Positions 12,251 through 24,741 of a DNA stretch of 64,000 nucleotides are shown here, one piece after another (position 1 is the first letter of the stretch; the number at the start of each line of letters is the position of its first letter). The translations under genes and the position numbers were made by a program. Location of the stretch: contig JADDOH010001529.1 of assembly GCA_016648135.1 (NCBI GenBank), positions 78,611 to 142,610 of the forward strand, given 5' to 3'. This DNA comes from Agrypnia vestita (Eukaryota; Arthropoda; Insecta; Trichoptera; Phryganeidae). The notes under the pieces were generated by a model. The model did no database searches, was not told the origin of the DNA, and saw nothing but the letters and a program-made list of their open reading frames with translations.

Positions 12251-12329
12251 TTGGATATCAATCAGTTCACAAAGTGGCCAAATATTAGAGTACTGTGATA
12301 TTTACTTTTATATTGTATTACTTTGATTG

Positions 12330-12408
12330 ACTAGGTTGCCGTGGTGAAATTGGATAACGCGCAATCCCTGGTTAGAGTGGAGGTCCATTGGTTCGAATCC
12401 TGGCAGCG
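12330..12408 (+). ncRNA. tRNA-like sequence in repeat (probable tRNA pseudogene)
   Basis: A stretch of about 74 nt with an A-box-like TGGTGAAATTGGATAACGC and a B box GGTTCGAATCC. It can form an end-pairing stem GTTGCC/GGCAGC. It is a tandem duplicate of the core at about 12125-12200. It is followed by the family D arm sequence, so it belongs to the repeat. I could not place a credible anticodon stem, and no function as a tRNA is claimed. Confidence 0.5.
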
Positions 12409-12851
12409 GCTTGAATATTTTTTCGTTAATTTGATTTTTCTGTATGTGTTTTCCAATTAATAAATATGTTTTTTTTTTTATATCAATCAGTTCACAAAGT
12501 GGCCAAATATTAGAGTACTGTGATATTTACATTTGTATTGTCACAGGACCATCCGTAAATGTCCCGGGCATTACGAAAAAATGAGAAAAGGCCGTCCAAT
12601 CGTTTGAAAACAATACTCTCCGCAGTACACATGGCCCAGTCATGGCTGATAATCGGTGACATATTTGAACCAACTACGAGCTCCACGAGATTTTCAAAAA
12701 TTTCAAAATAGGAACAATTGTTACATCAATGATACTGAAACAGACTGACTAAGTTGTGAGCAATGATAATTCTCCAAGAGGCTTTCGAGGAAGGATTTAG
12801 ATAGTGTTGGCTTGCATCAAAATTACCAAGAGAATTTTTGTGCGGTGGGTT

Positions 12852-13015
12852 TATTTTTTTAAATAGAGATGCGAACGTGGAATGCGTGTCGCATCAATAT
12901 TCTTACTATTTTCAAATTTAACTAAACGTTTATGCTATGAAAATAAGGCTAACTTGCTGGTGTCTTCGAATGGGGTCGAACCACCGACTGCCAGATTACT
13001 AGGCGAGCGTCATTG
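12852..13015 (-). repeat. SINE family A, diverged copy
   Basis: The reverse strand shows the family A 3' end (AAATAGAGATGCGAAC on plus), body (GCTATGAAAATAAGGCTAAC) and a degraded head with GGGTCGAACC. Confidence 0.7.
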
Positions 13016-13479
13016 CCAACAAACAACAAGTTTTGGACGAGAATGACCATGATCATGATGTGTACGATGTAATTTAAAAAAATATGATAATTATTTATAT
13101 TAATTAAGATTTGACCTTTAAAATAATATTATAATTACTACGTTGACTAGCTTTGGCAAATAATATTTAAATATAAACCGATTACGTAGATAACCACTCC
13201 AAATCGAATTTCTCGCATCCATTGTTTGTCCTTATTTATTTAATTATAAGTTACATCAATTCGTTTTATAAATTCCTAAGGTTCTATAAATATTAATTCA
13301 AAGGTAATATCAAATTTATTTGATCTGGTTCAAGGAGGAAGGCATAATATAATATTAAAAAAATTTGAAAATTATGTTACGAGATGATAAAAAGAGATTA
13401 CATACATGCAGATTGCCTCGTAATATGTCGATGACGACAATAAGATCGAAGCCTCTAGTACCTTCTAAGATACACTATC

Positions 13480-14060
13480 ACACTCGGGAATTAGCTATAA
13501 CATTCGGGAAACGTATACACTAACTGGAAGATGTCTGGAAATGACGGGAACATTATAGTAGCAACATGTAAAGTAGAAAAGATAAACACTAGAATAATCT
13601 GGGAGGTTCGAAAAACCAGCGTGTTATATAAAGCGGAACTGGCAGCTACGCACTTGAGTTTGATTTGATATTTCTACCGACGATATGAGCCGCGATATTA
13701 TGGCCGGTGTGTCCAGTCGTGAGATTTCGGAGCGACAGATACTAGGCGAAATAATCGAGCGAAATACCTTACTGGCAAAATAAATAAGTGCGACTACTCT
13801 GTACGAGAATTGGATCGAATGATCTAGTGATGAATAACGTATTACTCAGCGATAATAAAGAGTTTATAGACATTGATAAATTGTAAAATAGTGTGAATTC
13901 AATCAAGACTGGCATTTAATTTTATTCGTATTAATCGGTTTTGTCAATTTATTAAAATATATAATTACTAATTAATAAAACGTTACTTCACTTCCTGTGT
14001 TTTCATTTTTCCCTGGAAGCCATAACTCGTGATGTAAGATTGTTAGTTGTGAGGATTAAA
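13480..14060 (+). mobile_element. Probable solo LTR (family uncertain)
   Basis: Contains a TATA-box-like GTTATATAAAGCGG at about 13622, polyadenylation-type AATAAA signals at about 13780 and 13848, and GC-richer sequence. It ends GTGTTTTCATTTTTCCCTGG, AAGCCATAACTCG. The 3' part resembles 7070-7260 and 46600-46760. No coding region follows, so if it is an LTR it is solitary. Precise ends are not resolved. Confidence 0.45.
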
Positions 14061-14149
14061 TTCCCTTAAAAGAGTTTTATTGATAGCTGACTAGTCTGGG
14101 ATTTATCTAATCTGAGCACTCCTACATATAATAATATACTTATTTATAA

Positions 14150-14290
14150 TACACTGTTAAGACGCTCGCCCAGAGTTCGAGTGATCGGGATCAGGACTCG
14201 CCCCCGGAGGTAACCAATTTAGTCTTATTTCCATAGTATAATCATTTAACTTAAGTATGAAAATAGTAAGAATAATTATGCGACATATAT
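14150..14290 (+). repeat. SINE family A, diverged copy
   Basis: Carries AAGACGCTCGCC of the head, then AGTCTTATTTCCATAGTATAATC and GAAAATAGTAAGAAT of the body. The B box is decayed. Confidence 0.6.
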
Positions 14291-15414
14291 TTTTGTTTAC
14301 ATATTTCTATTCTAAAATCGAATTGAGTATTTATATCTAAATTGTTATTCGGCCAATTACATTGTTAAACTTTTATAATATATTTACATTTTTATTTATA
14401 CAATTTATTTTATTAGTGTAATAATAAAATCATTAACACAAAATTATCTATATTTTTATTGCTTCAAAAACGCAGTATGTAGTGCGTGGTTCGACATTGC
14501 CAACATCAAAAAATTACAGACTTGATTTTATTTTAAAGAAAGAAGGTGTACAGATTAAAGAAAAAATAAATAGATATTTATATTTTCTTACATCAACTTT
14601 ATTTTTCCTGCAGGCAAATATATTTTTGACGTATCTTTTTTATAATTGCTTTAAACACGATTCAACAAAGTGCGCTGCATAAAGAATACATTTAAAAAGC
14701 AGCACCTAATGAGTGATAAGCAATCGCACACTATTGGCGATAGTCAATAGGTCTAGTGCTAGATAGATTTTGTTCGTTAATTATTAAAAACCTTTATAAA
14801 ATAGGACTGGTAGTTTAATTTATTTAATAATTCTTAAGACATTTTGAATATAATTACATACCTAAGTTAAATCTAACGATATTAATTTATTAGATTATGA
14901 TTTAAAGTATTTGATTTTGAACATTAAAAATTACATAATATTATTTTAAGAGAATCTCAGAAAAAAGTCTTTTATAAACTCAACTGTATTGTAAAACAAA
15001 AAACACAGACAGCGAGAGGCTAAAATAACCCTTGCTTACTCTAGAATGTGAAGAGTACATAATTTTGATATGAGAGATATATTACTTCCATTTGAAAAGA
15101 AAATTGAGCAATGTTTATAAGAAAGATAGCGAGCTTTTGCTCTTCAGTTTTAGCGCTCTATATAAACTAAAGGGCCTCACAAGCGTTCTCAGAACGTAAT
15201 TGAGTTTGTAATCTTTGTTTTGTATTGAGACATTTCTTGTCGAATCTCAAGCCCTCTTTCATTTTTTATGCAAAACGAAAACTAGTCAGCCATGACAAAA
15301 CACGCAATAAAATAAATCCTTATTCTATAACTCTTAGCGATAATTTCTTATAGTAAAATTAACATATTATTGGGCATTGTGGAGGCAAAATAATTTTCCT
15401 TTTTGGGTATTTAA

Positions 15415-15930
15415 GTAAATACAAACAGGGTGTAACAAAACCAGTCCACAATACTTTACACCTGGTTTTCTGCTTTTATTATGAGTTTTTAATATTCACA
15501 CAACCGAGACCATGTTATGGAAATATCGACATCGAAGTTTGCATTTTTTTCAATATCTCTGATTCATTCTCTGTATTTTTGTTATTTTTCATTAAAATAT
15601 CTTATTTTGAGTAATAAAAAATTAATTTTCTTTGATAGAAGTCAGAGAAAAATATTAAAACCAAGCAAAAAAATTGTTCAAATTTGTGCATGGTTTTAGT
15701 AATTTTTTTCACCTGTACCAAAGCAAATTTATTTTTATTTTTCGATATAAATTACTTTCAACGTTTAACAGAAATACATAAATATTTTTTAAAAATTCTA
15801 AGTTTATTATCGCTTATCTCCTATCATTGATGTCTCACTCAAAGAATATTTTCTATTCAAAATTTTTTGGAGAATACTCTCGCGAAGTTTTTTTTGCTAG
15901 TTACGAGACATCCTGCAAATTTATACCTTA
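15415..15930 (+). repeat. Diverged repeat related to 44820-45260
   Basis: Begins AGGGTGTAACAAAACCAGTC, CACAATACTTTACAC, comparable with AAGGTGTAACAGAGCTAATC, CACAACAATTTACAC at 44830. Both are AT-rich remnants with no coding sequence. Confidence 0.45.
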
Positions 15931-16034
15931 AAATAATCCCATTTTGATGCTTTCAAAATTACTAATAAATCGGCACTATCTTCAAATGTTATATTGGTTT
16001 CTGCTTTATGTCAAATGGTTCACTTTTTTTTAAC

Positions 16035-16290
16035 ATACAGACCGTCAACGGGCCATTGACGACCCTAATAGATAGTAATTTAGTGACGTTACATTAGTAT
16101 TACCTACATTTTATTTTTATAGAACATTAATTCGTATTTAACTCATTTTGTGATATTTTGCAAATAACTGCCATTACGCTTATGAGGGCAGCATCTAAAA
16201 TACAACAGATAATGTTTGTCTCAGTATTTTTTTATATTTTTTAACAAACGGACCGTCAACAGGTCATTATTGACCCTAATGGATGGTCCT
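16035..16290 (+). repeat. Direct repeat pair GACCGTCAACGGGCCATTGACG
   Basis: ACCGTCAACGGGCCATT at 16040 recurs as ACCGTCAACAGGTCATT at 16252. Each is followed by GACCCTAATRGATRGT and preceded by a T-rich run with TTTTTTAACA. Confidence 0.75.
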
Positions 16291-18059
16291 AGAGTGCTCA
16301 AATAACTAAAAGCACAAATACTTTATTAATATTTTGAATATTATATTATTACACAATACACTTCTTATGATAAAATTGAGACTAAACGATTTTATTATGT
16401 TTATGATAATTAAACATTATTTTGTGATTGTATACGTGTTTCGAGGATAAAATTTTATCAGTAAAACACGCACCATTAGCGAAGTGTGCGACGCAATTTG
16501 CGGTGTCTCAGAAAGGAAAGTATAAGTACATGTGAAGAATGGGAAAAGATTGGATTGGTGTCGTAATAGCGTGGAAGAGAAATGTGAGATGGGTGAGATG
16601 TCTGAATTTTCTCGCACCGCATTAAGTGCCAACAGCCTGCGCTAAGTAATCCTCGTACTCGTACATATATAACTAAATCCTGTAGTTATGTGACAAATAA
16701 ACATCACATATCAAATGTTATCTTATTAACTTTGAAACATTTTGTAAAAGTTAATCATAAAAATCTTCCCCGTAGTATTAAATATAATTTCTTCAAAAAT
16801 AGCAAAATGATTTATCGATTATTAATACGATTAATAATAAGTGGATCAGAAAAATTTTTGAAGACGTACATTTAATAGGGGTAACACTTTCACTGCGAGA
16901 AGGTAAAGAAATGGCACACGATTGATAATTTCAGAAAAATACTAGGCATATTGCTCATCAACAATCTTCGAACCCGTGCCCGTGGTATTACGTATATTGA
17001 ACGTTATTTTTGTCAAACAGTTTTTTTCCAAATCAATACTATCGTGAGATAACATACATCCAACATAACCCTAATTTATCGAAATAGATATTTCGTTCCA
17101 ACGCCTAAGGTCAAACAAAGCTGAATCGGCCGACTGAAATTAAAAAAAATTAAATCAGAACGTTTTTTCATATTAATATTGATGAATCTCGGAGCTACGT
17201 AGGCACTTTTAATCTTAAATGATAATGAAAAATTATTCATTTTAATCGAAATAATGACCAAATCTCGTCGTAAATGATTAAACAGTGTATGGTAATTTAC
17301 TTCTCTTTACACACATACACTTTACATATACAAATATTGAAAGTTTCGGAGTTCTAGGTAGTCGGAAAATTGCTGAAAAATAAATTATAATATACCGCCA
17401 CGACAACAAACAAACAAATGATCAAACAAATAAACAGACAAAGAGAGTTAATTAAAATCTTGTAAAAATATACTTTGTTTTCACCACTTATATATTGAAA
17501 ATAATAACATCTTTCAGAGCCAATGGTCGCTTTGTCAGGCTATAACGTACACTAACAAAATAAAAATGAAAAATCAAAGTATAGACAATAAAAATTAATA
17601 AAAAAAGTAGTACGGGAAATAAATAATTAAGTACTAACACGAAAACAAATTAAAAAGATAATTTTTTTGTAAAAATAACCTGGTTATTTATATTCAAGTT
17701 ACTATTAACACTTAAAAAAGCGGTTTCCAGGAGAAAAAATGGAGAAAATTCAGAATCGGAGAGCGAAAGATCCATTCCATATAGTAAAATAACCTTTTTT
17801 TAATAGAATGAGAAGAAATCATACTAAAAAAATATTTGCAGCAATTCATAACAACATGTGCGTCGCTAACGATAGAAACTAGAAAATTTAATTATTATAA
17901 TATATTCATATTTGCTTAAAATTCCAGACTTTCCCAGCCTGTAGATAAAGGTAATGGAATCATTGTTAAAAAATGAAACAAACCAAAAGATTTGACTTAT
18001 TTTTTTAAATGTGATATTACTATTTATACATTTTCATACATTTTAAAAGAGAGATCACT

Positions 18060-18185
18060 TCATTTTTCTTAGTATTTTCAAATTAATCTTAACACTTGTG
18101 CTATTAAAATAGAACTCACTTGCTGAACTCTTGGAATTACACTTGAGCCCCAACCACTAGAGCAAGTATCTTAACAACTACAAGC
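18060..18185 (-). repeat. SINE family A, strongly diverged copy
   Basis: On the plus strand, TAGTATTTTCAAATTAA, then TTGTGCTATTAAAATAGAAC and CTTGCTG correspond to the reversed body. The head is barely recognisable. Confidence 0.5.
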
Positions 18186-18380
18186 ACTTTTATAAATATA
18201 TAAATAAATAAATGTAACTTTATTCCAGAATGTGGGGTGGTCCCCACACATTCCATATAAAAGTAGGTACATACATTAAAATATTATATAAAATAAAAGA
18301 GAAATAAGAAAATCATATAAAATAGAGGAGAAAACAAGTATCAGTATTAAAAGAGAAGAAAAAAAAGAAAAAGAAACAAG

Positions 18381-18563
18381 AGTAGCTTGTTGGTCTTGTG
18401 GTAAGAACACTCGCCTCGTGATCCAAAGGTCGCGGGTTCGAATCTCAGCCCAGACTAGCAAGTTAGTCCTATTTTCATAGCACAAGCATTTAGCTTAGTT
18501 TGAAAATAGTAAGAATATTGATGTGACACGTATTCCGTGTTCGCATCTCTATTTAAAAAAAAA
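18381..18563 (+). repeat. SINE family A (tRNA-derived), complete copy
   Basis: Starts with a tRNA-like head containing an A box (TGGTCTTGTGG) and a B box (GGTTCGAATCTC). A tRNA-unrelated body follows (CTATTTTCATAGCACAAGC) and it ends at GCATCTCTATTT plus an A-run. It closely matches the copies at 36461 and 41449. Confidence 0.88.
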
Positions 18564-20039
18564 GTATAGTATTAGTTATTATAACGTAATTATAATTATA
18601 ACGTAAACTGTAGATACAATAGGTACTTAATTTAAACGCAAATCCTATTTTAAAAAAAAACGATTATTTCCGACATTAAATGGCTTTTTCCATATTTTTT
18701 ATCATACTCTGCTTTTATTCACTTATGCAGTCAGGTGCGAAAATTTTGATTATTTTAATAAACTAAATTTTTAAATAAAATATAATAGTTGTATGTTTTA
18801 AGTTGGCTTTTATTACCTTGTGTAAGGAAAGAATGTTTTCAAATCTATAGGAATAATTTATTTTAATAAAATATGTATCGTGTTTTTCTTTAGAATCGTT
18901 TCAACACTTACATAAGCAATAATAATTATCTATCTTCACGTATCTATTTGACTTTGATTTACTACGTATTAGGTATGGTACTGGCGAAAAAATATTATAA
19001 TTCTTCTTGGATACAAGCGATTTATACTAAAAAGTAATACTTTTTACTTTACTTGTAGGTACTAATTTATTATTTTTATTTTTTATTATAGGTACTTCTT
19101 TATTTGAAGCCTGTTCTTAACGACTGGCCTTATTTACAAACATTACAGTCTACAGTCGTTTGCTCCGAAATAATTTCCCGGCAGAGAAACACGATGATAA
19201 AGTATTCGGCATTCTTATGATTGACGTGCGAGTTTATTTCTGAAATGTGCGCAGTGAAACGCCCCTTTTTCCACAATGTTTCATGCCTCAGTCCTTAGCC
19301 CTCTAGTTCAGAATGTTTCAAGCCTTATATAAATTTAATCAGTAGAAAGGGCAGGTTCCCGGGTGTTTATTTCAAGACGTGGCAGAACGTTTGAATGACT
19401 CCTTTTATGTACGCTGTTGCTGAAATGCTTCAGTGCTTCAAGTCGCGTAGATATGAACTGTGCTGGCTAACATGCCTAAAGAAGATTCATCATAAAACCC
19501 TCGCAAACTGGAAGTTGTTACAAAATGTGAATATTATATACACACTTATAACTATTCACACATTTAGTTCCTAAGAATATTTTTGTTTGACAAATGCCAC
19601 AGAATTTTGATTAATATACATAATATATATTGTAGAGGCGAGCAATTATAAAATTTTACACATACCTATTTGAATATATAGCAAAGCAGCTGTGTATTCA
19701 AATAAATATTATTCAATTTCTAACATTTACTCCAAAACTATTGTGGTTATCATTATAATTCTTATTTTGTACTTCGAAAATTGAATTTTGTTAACAAAAG
19801 TTATATACCTACGTTAACACGAATGATACTTTAATCTCCCGTATCCGAGATTAGGAGGTAAAAATTCATATTAGTTGGTCATTCATTTCCACATACAAAA
19901 ATATACAATGTACAACGAAGGATAACTCGCTTCCCCCTACACTACCTATTTTTTTTACGTGAGATAAGTTACATAAAAAAATCATATGTTGAGTTATATT
20001 ATTTGTGTATAATAAATTTGTTGGATAGTGTAATATATT

Positions 20040-20192
20040 TTTAAATAGGTATGCGAGTGTGAAATACGTATCGCACCAATGTTTTTACTATTTTCAACGT
20101 AAGCTAAACGCTTGTGCTATAAAAATAAGACTAATTTGCTGGTGTCCTAGAATGGTGCTCGAACTACTGACTATTGAAACAAGATACTTAGC
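20040..20192 (-). repeat. SINE family A, diverged copy
   Basis: The plus strand reads AAATAGGTATGCGAGTG, then ACTATTTTCAACGTAAGC and GCTATAAAAATAAGACTAA. This is family A in reverse, with a decayed B box (GTGCTCGAAC). Confidence 0.65.
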
Positions 20193-21284
20193 TACTATTA
20201 TTTGAATTACGATCCAGAAAAATACTTAATAATAAATTAAAAACAAATTATAGTTTTTTTTCTAAACTCGTATATTGTGAGAATATAAAAAGGCAAGAAG
20301 AAAAAGACTATTAAGTATTAGTATGTACAAATTGCGTTTATTATAATATATAAAACACTAATCTTCTGAATACGCTTACCAGGAAATTTTAGAGCGTTAC
20401 TATTAATTATACCGTAATGTTTTGAAATTATTTATCATGTAGAGCGACAGAATTTCTCACAGGAAAAATATTCGACTTTTTCCCCATTAAATTTTTAGCA
20501 TAAACAAATAAATCTTTCAATTTATATGATCGAGGTGTTTCTAAATGGTATTTTATTTGGTAAATGTGCGTGCAGACCGTTTTATTCCAATTTTTTTTTC
20601 ATTTTCACTACTAACATGATAATATACAGAACTTGGTGATTAATTCTGAAGTATTAAATATCAACCAATGCCATAATGAAAACTAATGTTACAAAAGTTT
20701 AATAACTTAAAAGAAATTGTTTTTTAATGACCCGGCAGCGGAATAAATCACTTGCAGAAGATTTATTATTGCGTGTTTATGATTTCGCTATTAATTTCTA
20801 ATTCCATGACAGATAATAAACTGAGCGTGAAATATTTCCATTTTGCACGTTACTTATGCAAATTTTATTTATTCATGTAGAGAAAATGTTTTCTCTCCGC
20901 GATACTACGACACATCATGTATTAATGCGTATTCCTACCCAAACATTATCAAAAATCAACATTTGACTGAGTGGTTTATACGCGATGATTCTGGGAATCA
21001 ACATTCATTAATTTATTCTGAATTTTATTCTGAAGTATGTCACCTTGTATTATTTTCTCATTTCAATCACTAAAATCGAAAGTACCTTAAGGTAACCCGT
21101 TTTTCATATTTCAAAAGAATTTATAATTAGTTTCGTAAAATCAAAAAAGAATAAAAGATTTTTTTTAAATATTATCAAAGAATATAATATTTTATGTAGG
21201 TACGTTAAAAACAATATTGCTTAATATTCCACATTAAAAATGTAGAGGTATCATTAATAGCTGCAAAATTTATATATAATAAAT

Positions 21285-21560
21285 CATGGGAAGAACCATA
21301 GATGTCTCTAGCATACATAGTCCATTCGAATATATGAAAAAGCATATATTCGAATGGGCTATCAGAACATATAAAAGTCATTAAAATATTTAACAGAAGG
21401 TGTTCCTACGGTGGAATTCAGCTCATACAGGTCATAAGCCTTCGACCACCCTATGAAGATTTCCATACACGTTTCCCATATAAATATCTAATAGTTCTAG
21501 TTCAAATGAATCTTATTTAATAATTATCCCTCTTTGGACAAAATACAGTAATTGTGTTCG
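21285..21560. repeat. Foldback element, family C, diverged copy
   Basis: Contains ATAGATGTCTCTAGCATAC, CTACGGTGGAATTC, AGGTCATAAGCC and ATTATCCCTCTTTGGAC shared with other family C copies. A perfect-looking small hairpin (CATTCGAATATATG against CATATATTCGAATG) lies at about 21320-21362. Confidence 0.6.
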
Positions 21561-21999
21561 CAGAACATAATTTATGTCGCCACAAAGTAATATAATATAT
21601 AACTTATGATAGATTAAGATTTTTGTGTTGCATCACATTTAGGTACAGACATTTGATTATTCTTAATGAAATATTTCAAAATATATTTTTTCTCATTTTG
21701 TAATTATAACGAAATATAATGAGAATCTTTGTTTGTTTTCTCAATCTTGGATTTCTTCCCTTTCAGACAATTCTGATAATGAAAGCACTTCCCTTCGGGT
21801 ACGCTTCAGCGGTTAGATGGATTATACAAAATAATTGTTCCGTTTCACCCCCTTATATTTCTCTTTCATTTAAATGTGTTTTCTTTCATTCGAGACCGAT
21901 CAAAGAAATTTCCCGAATCGATGTTTTTCAATGTGATTTGATGGATTGCTCCTTGTGACTAGGTTAGTACTGATTTTCAGCATTGGAATATTTCATAAT

Positions 22000-22650
22000 A
22001 TACTAACTGTTTGTACCCGGTGTTGCTCGGGATGTTTTTTTAATATAAGTTAGTGCAAAATAAGTTTGTGGGGGGGGGGGCACAAAGGTTTCATTATTTT
22101 GCCAATTGTTTTCCATTCCAAGACTAATAAAAATAATATTTCCATTCAATGTAGGCTGAGATGGATGATATGTTCAGGAGGGAATTGCTACCTATGTATT
22201 CCGCAGGGACCTAAAGAATAAGAATGCAAAATTTTGGTCAGATCAGCAAACGGTTTAGATTTGAACAGAAAATATACCGGGGGAGGGGGATCCTAAAGAC
22301 TTGGGATCCAAAATTTGGGTCAGATCGGTCAAATGGTGTAGATTTGTACAAACAATATATCAGTGGAGGGAAAGGGGCAAAGGGGGAGGGGAGAAATGTA
22401 TTTCATGTTACCCACCTGGTCCTAAAGAATCACTTTGCAAATTTTGAGTTCGATTGGTCAAACGGTGGGTAGGTAGGGGTAAACGAGGAGAAGGGGTAAA
22501 TGTCGCCTATGTTACTCGCCGGGTCCCAAAACATAGGTATGCAAAATTTGAGTCGAATCGGATAAACGGTGTAGATTTTTATGGAGAACAGACAGACAGA
22601 TTGAGTTTTGTAGGTATAGATTGTTTTAAAGCAATAGATCTTTGAAAGGA

Positions 22651-22682
<32 letters not shown>
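22000..22682 (+). repeat. Repeat element with internal tandem units and (AT)n tail
   Basis: Starts CTGTTTGTACCCGGTGTTGC and contains four or five diverged units, each with ATGCAAAATTT, AGATCGGTCAAA and a G-rich GGGGAGGGG run. It ends CAGACAGACAGATTGAG and an (AT)n run at 22651-22679. This layout is usual for 3' ends of insect LINE-type repeats. The units are the same as in the array at 28380-29300. Confidence 0.7.
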
Positions 22683-22683
<1 letters not shown>

Positions 22684-23808
22684 AAAACAAATTATTCAAG
22701 AAAAGTATCGTTGTTCCATGGATTTGATTTTAATGGATGCAAATGAAGACAAAATACACTTTCGTAATTACAATTTTTTTAAGTAGATACAGACGGATAT
22801 TCAATCTAATCAGATGGTTGTAATTACCCATTAAAATGTACTGAGATCTATTTTAAGTATTTTTATTGTCTAAGGCATAAGTATATAATATAATATATAC
22901 TCGTCAGTAACTGAAAAAAATTATCCCTCCCAATTTTATAAATGATTAAAAATCATAAGACTTATATTATTTTGTTCTTAAAAAAATATTTTTCTGTCAA
23001 ATATGTAACAAATACATAGAATTTGAAAATTACAAATTAATTTTTGATTATGAAATACAAATCAAATCACTGTGAACGTAATTAATATTTAGTGTTTAAA
23101 ATAAAGACAGATACAAAAAGATTTATGTAATAAGAATAAAATAATTATGTAATAATATAGAATGTTTGTTAGACCATTTAATAAGTGAAATTTAACACAT
23201 AAAAATCGTAGTAATGGGCATGGTATCGGCTTTATTAGAATGTTATTATGCCATTGGTGTTTAAAAATATGGAATTTTTCTGAGGTTTGTTTTTCGAATT
23301 GGTAACATTTTTTCAGCAACAGCCGTTTTGACAACAGATCTGGGCTATGTTTCGTTTACGCCAGAACAGCGCTTGCACAATTATTTCGAAGTCGTGGTGT
23401 CGTAATAATATTAAAACACCAATGGCATAAAACTATCTTTCTAAGAAAGCCAATACCATGGCGAATACCACGATTTTTTTTGTTTTATTTCATTTTAAGG
23501 TTATTTTTTAAGATATTTTAAGGTAACTCTAAAATTACTCGATTATTTATAAATATATATAAATTTATTTTTAAAATCGATAATTTTTTAAAAATATAAA
23601 AAAAACAGGAAAGATTTAATATTAAGACTGATCTTCATAGGAGATGATCTTAAGATACGTCTTCAGGAAAATTTTCCGAGCGGACAATTTTTAGAAATTC
23701 TTAGTTTTAAGTTTTTTTTAATGACACTCTGATCACAGACTTTGTGTGCACTTTTTCTGATGCACTTTTATTTATATAGGAGTAGAAATACGATTAAAAA
23801 AATCTTAC

Positions 23809-23961
23809 CTAATAGTCCTAGCCTGAAGTTGAGAGTGATGACGATGACGTGTCCATGAGAGGCCAGGACCGATCCATCGTAAGGATTTCCGGAGCCCCAC
23901 TCGTACGAGTCTCCGTGCACCCACACTAGCACAGCATACGGGGCCTCAACGCCTCGGTTAC
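23809..23961 (-). CDS. Nlg: Neuroligin, internal exon (oxyanion-hole region, FRLGLLG)
   Basis: The third visible exon encodes about 51 residues. These include [20 protein letters not shown], then [21 protein letters not shown]. This corresponds to the oxyanion-hole loop and following strand and helix of the carboxylesterase fold. In active esterases the loop is HGGGF-like; here it is HGDSYEWG, a neuroligin-type change that argues against enzyme activity. The acceptor is CTGCAG (23967-23962) and the donor is GTAAGA (23808-23803). The exon is in phase 1 at both ends, so it joins in frame with the exon at 39865-39747 and with the exon at 5893-5696. The mariner at 24742-26027 lies about 0.8 kb upstream, in the preceding intron. 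The family call is very strong because the motif order and phases fit throughout. Confidence 0.92.
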
Positions 23962-24059
23962 CTGCAGATTATAAATATAAGCATTTAAAATCAATTACTA
24001 AAAAACAAAACTATACCATGACATGCCTAACAAGACTCGAGTGTTAAAAATGATTTCAA

Positions 24060-24190
24060 AATTCAATGACGTTATAGTCACAGACAACCAAATATAATAT
24101 ACATGAATTTATGCAGATTCAACGGTACACAACCTGATCTCAGGGTTGGTTCTTGGACTTGTTTAAAAAAAGTAGTACGAACTTGGAATT
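24060..24190 (+). repeat. Dispersed repeat, second copy of the 2340-2470 family
   Basis: See the copy at 2340. It lies about 100 bp to the right of the neuroligin exon at 23809-23961. Confidence 0.55.
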
Positions 24191-24741
24191 TTGTATTAAA
24201 CTACGAAAAGAACAATATTAGTAAATAGAGCGCGCTTTATAACAGGAAGACGTTGTTCCTTAATAAAACTGGTTATGTGACGTTTTAGTTTAAAGAAACA
24301 AGGTCTATTATAAAAAATTACATTTTACCCACAAGGGGATTTTATTATAAATACTTGATTTATGGTATAAATATGTCTTAAAATGCGCGAGGAGGGACAT
24401 TCTTCCGCTGTGACTCAATCTTCTTTTCTAAAGTACGGTTTTAGGTTAACTCTGTAATTTTTAATACTCTGTGGTTAAAGTCCATGTAAATTTAAGTTCA
24501 ATACAATACAATCTGTTAAATTCTACAAATAACCTAGACATTTTTATTGACAATTTGCTTTTATTTAGAATGAAACTCCTTAACCTCATTTATGATTATT
24601 TAAATAAATTTAATAGGTACTTTTTTAATTGAATCCCATTCCCTTCCTCTTCCCACCCTTCCCATATTATGCATTATCATAATTCAAATATTTGAAATGA
24701 TTACCTATCATAATTTAAATGTTTATCATATATTCTTTATA

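Larger units (their letters stand above)
5894..23808 (-). other. Neuroligin intron, 17.9 kb, transposon-rich
   Basis: The longest intron in the window. It contains foldback elements, SINE copies, LTR-like pieces and hairpins listed separately. Stretches such as 10300-11900, 14700-16000, 16400-18050 and 22700-23800 are AT-rich with no coding or structured feature that I can name. A less AT-rich and apparently unique patch lies at about 19130-19500. Confidence 0.8.

Noticed and set aside
12330..12408. Functional tRNA gene
   Set aside because: Box elements are present, but it is embedded in a duplicated repeat and no credible anticodon stem could be placed.
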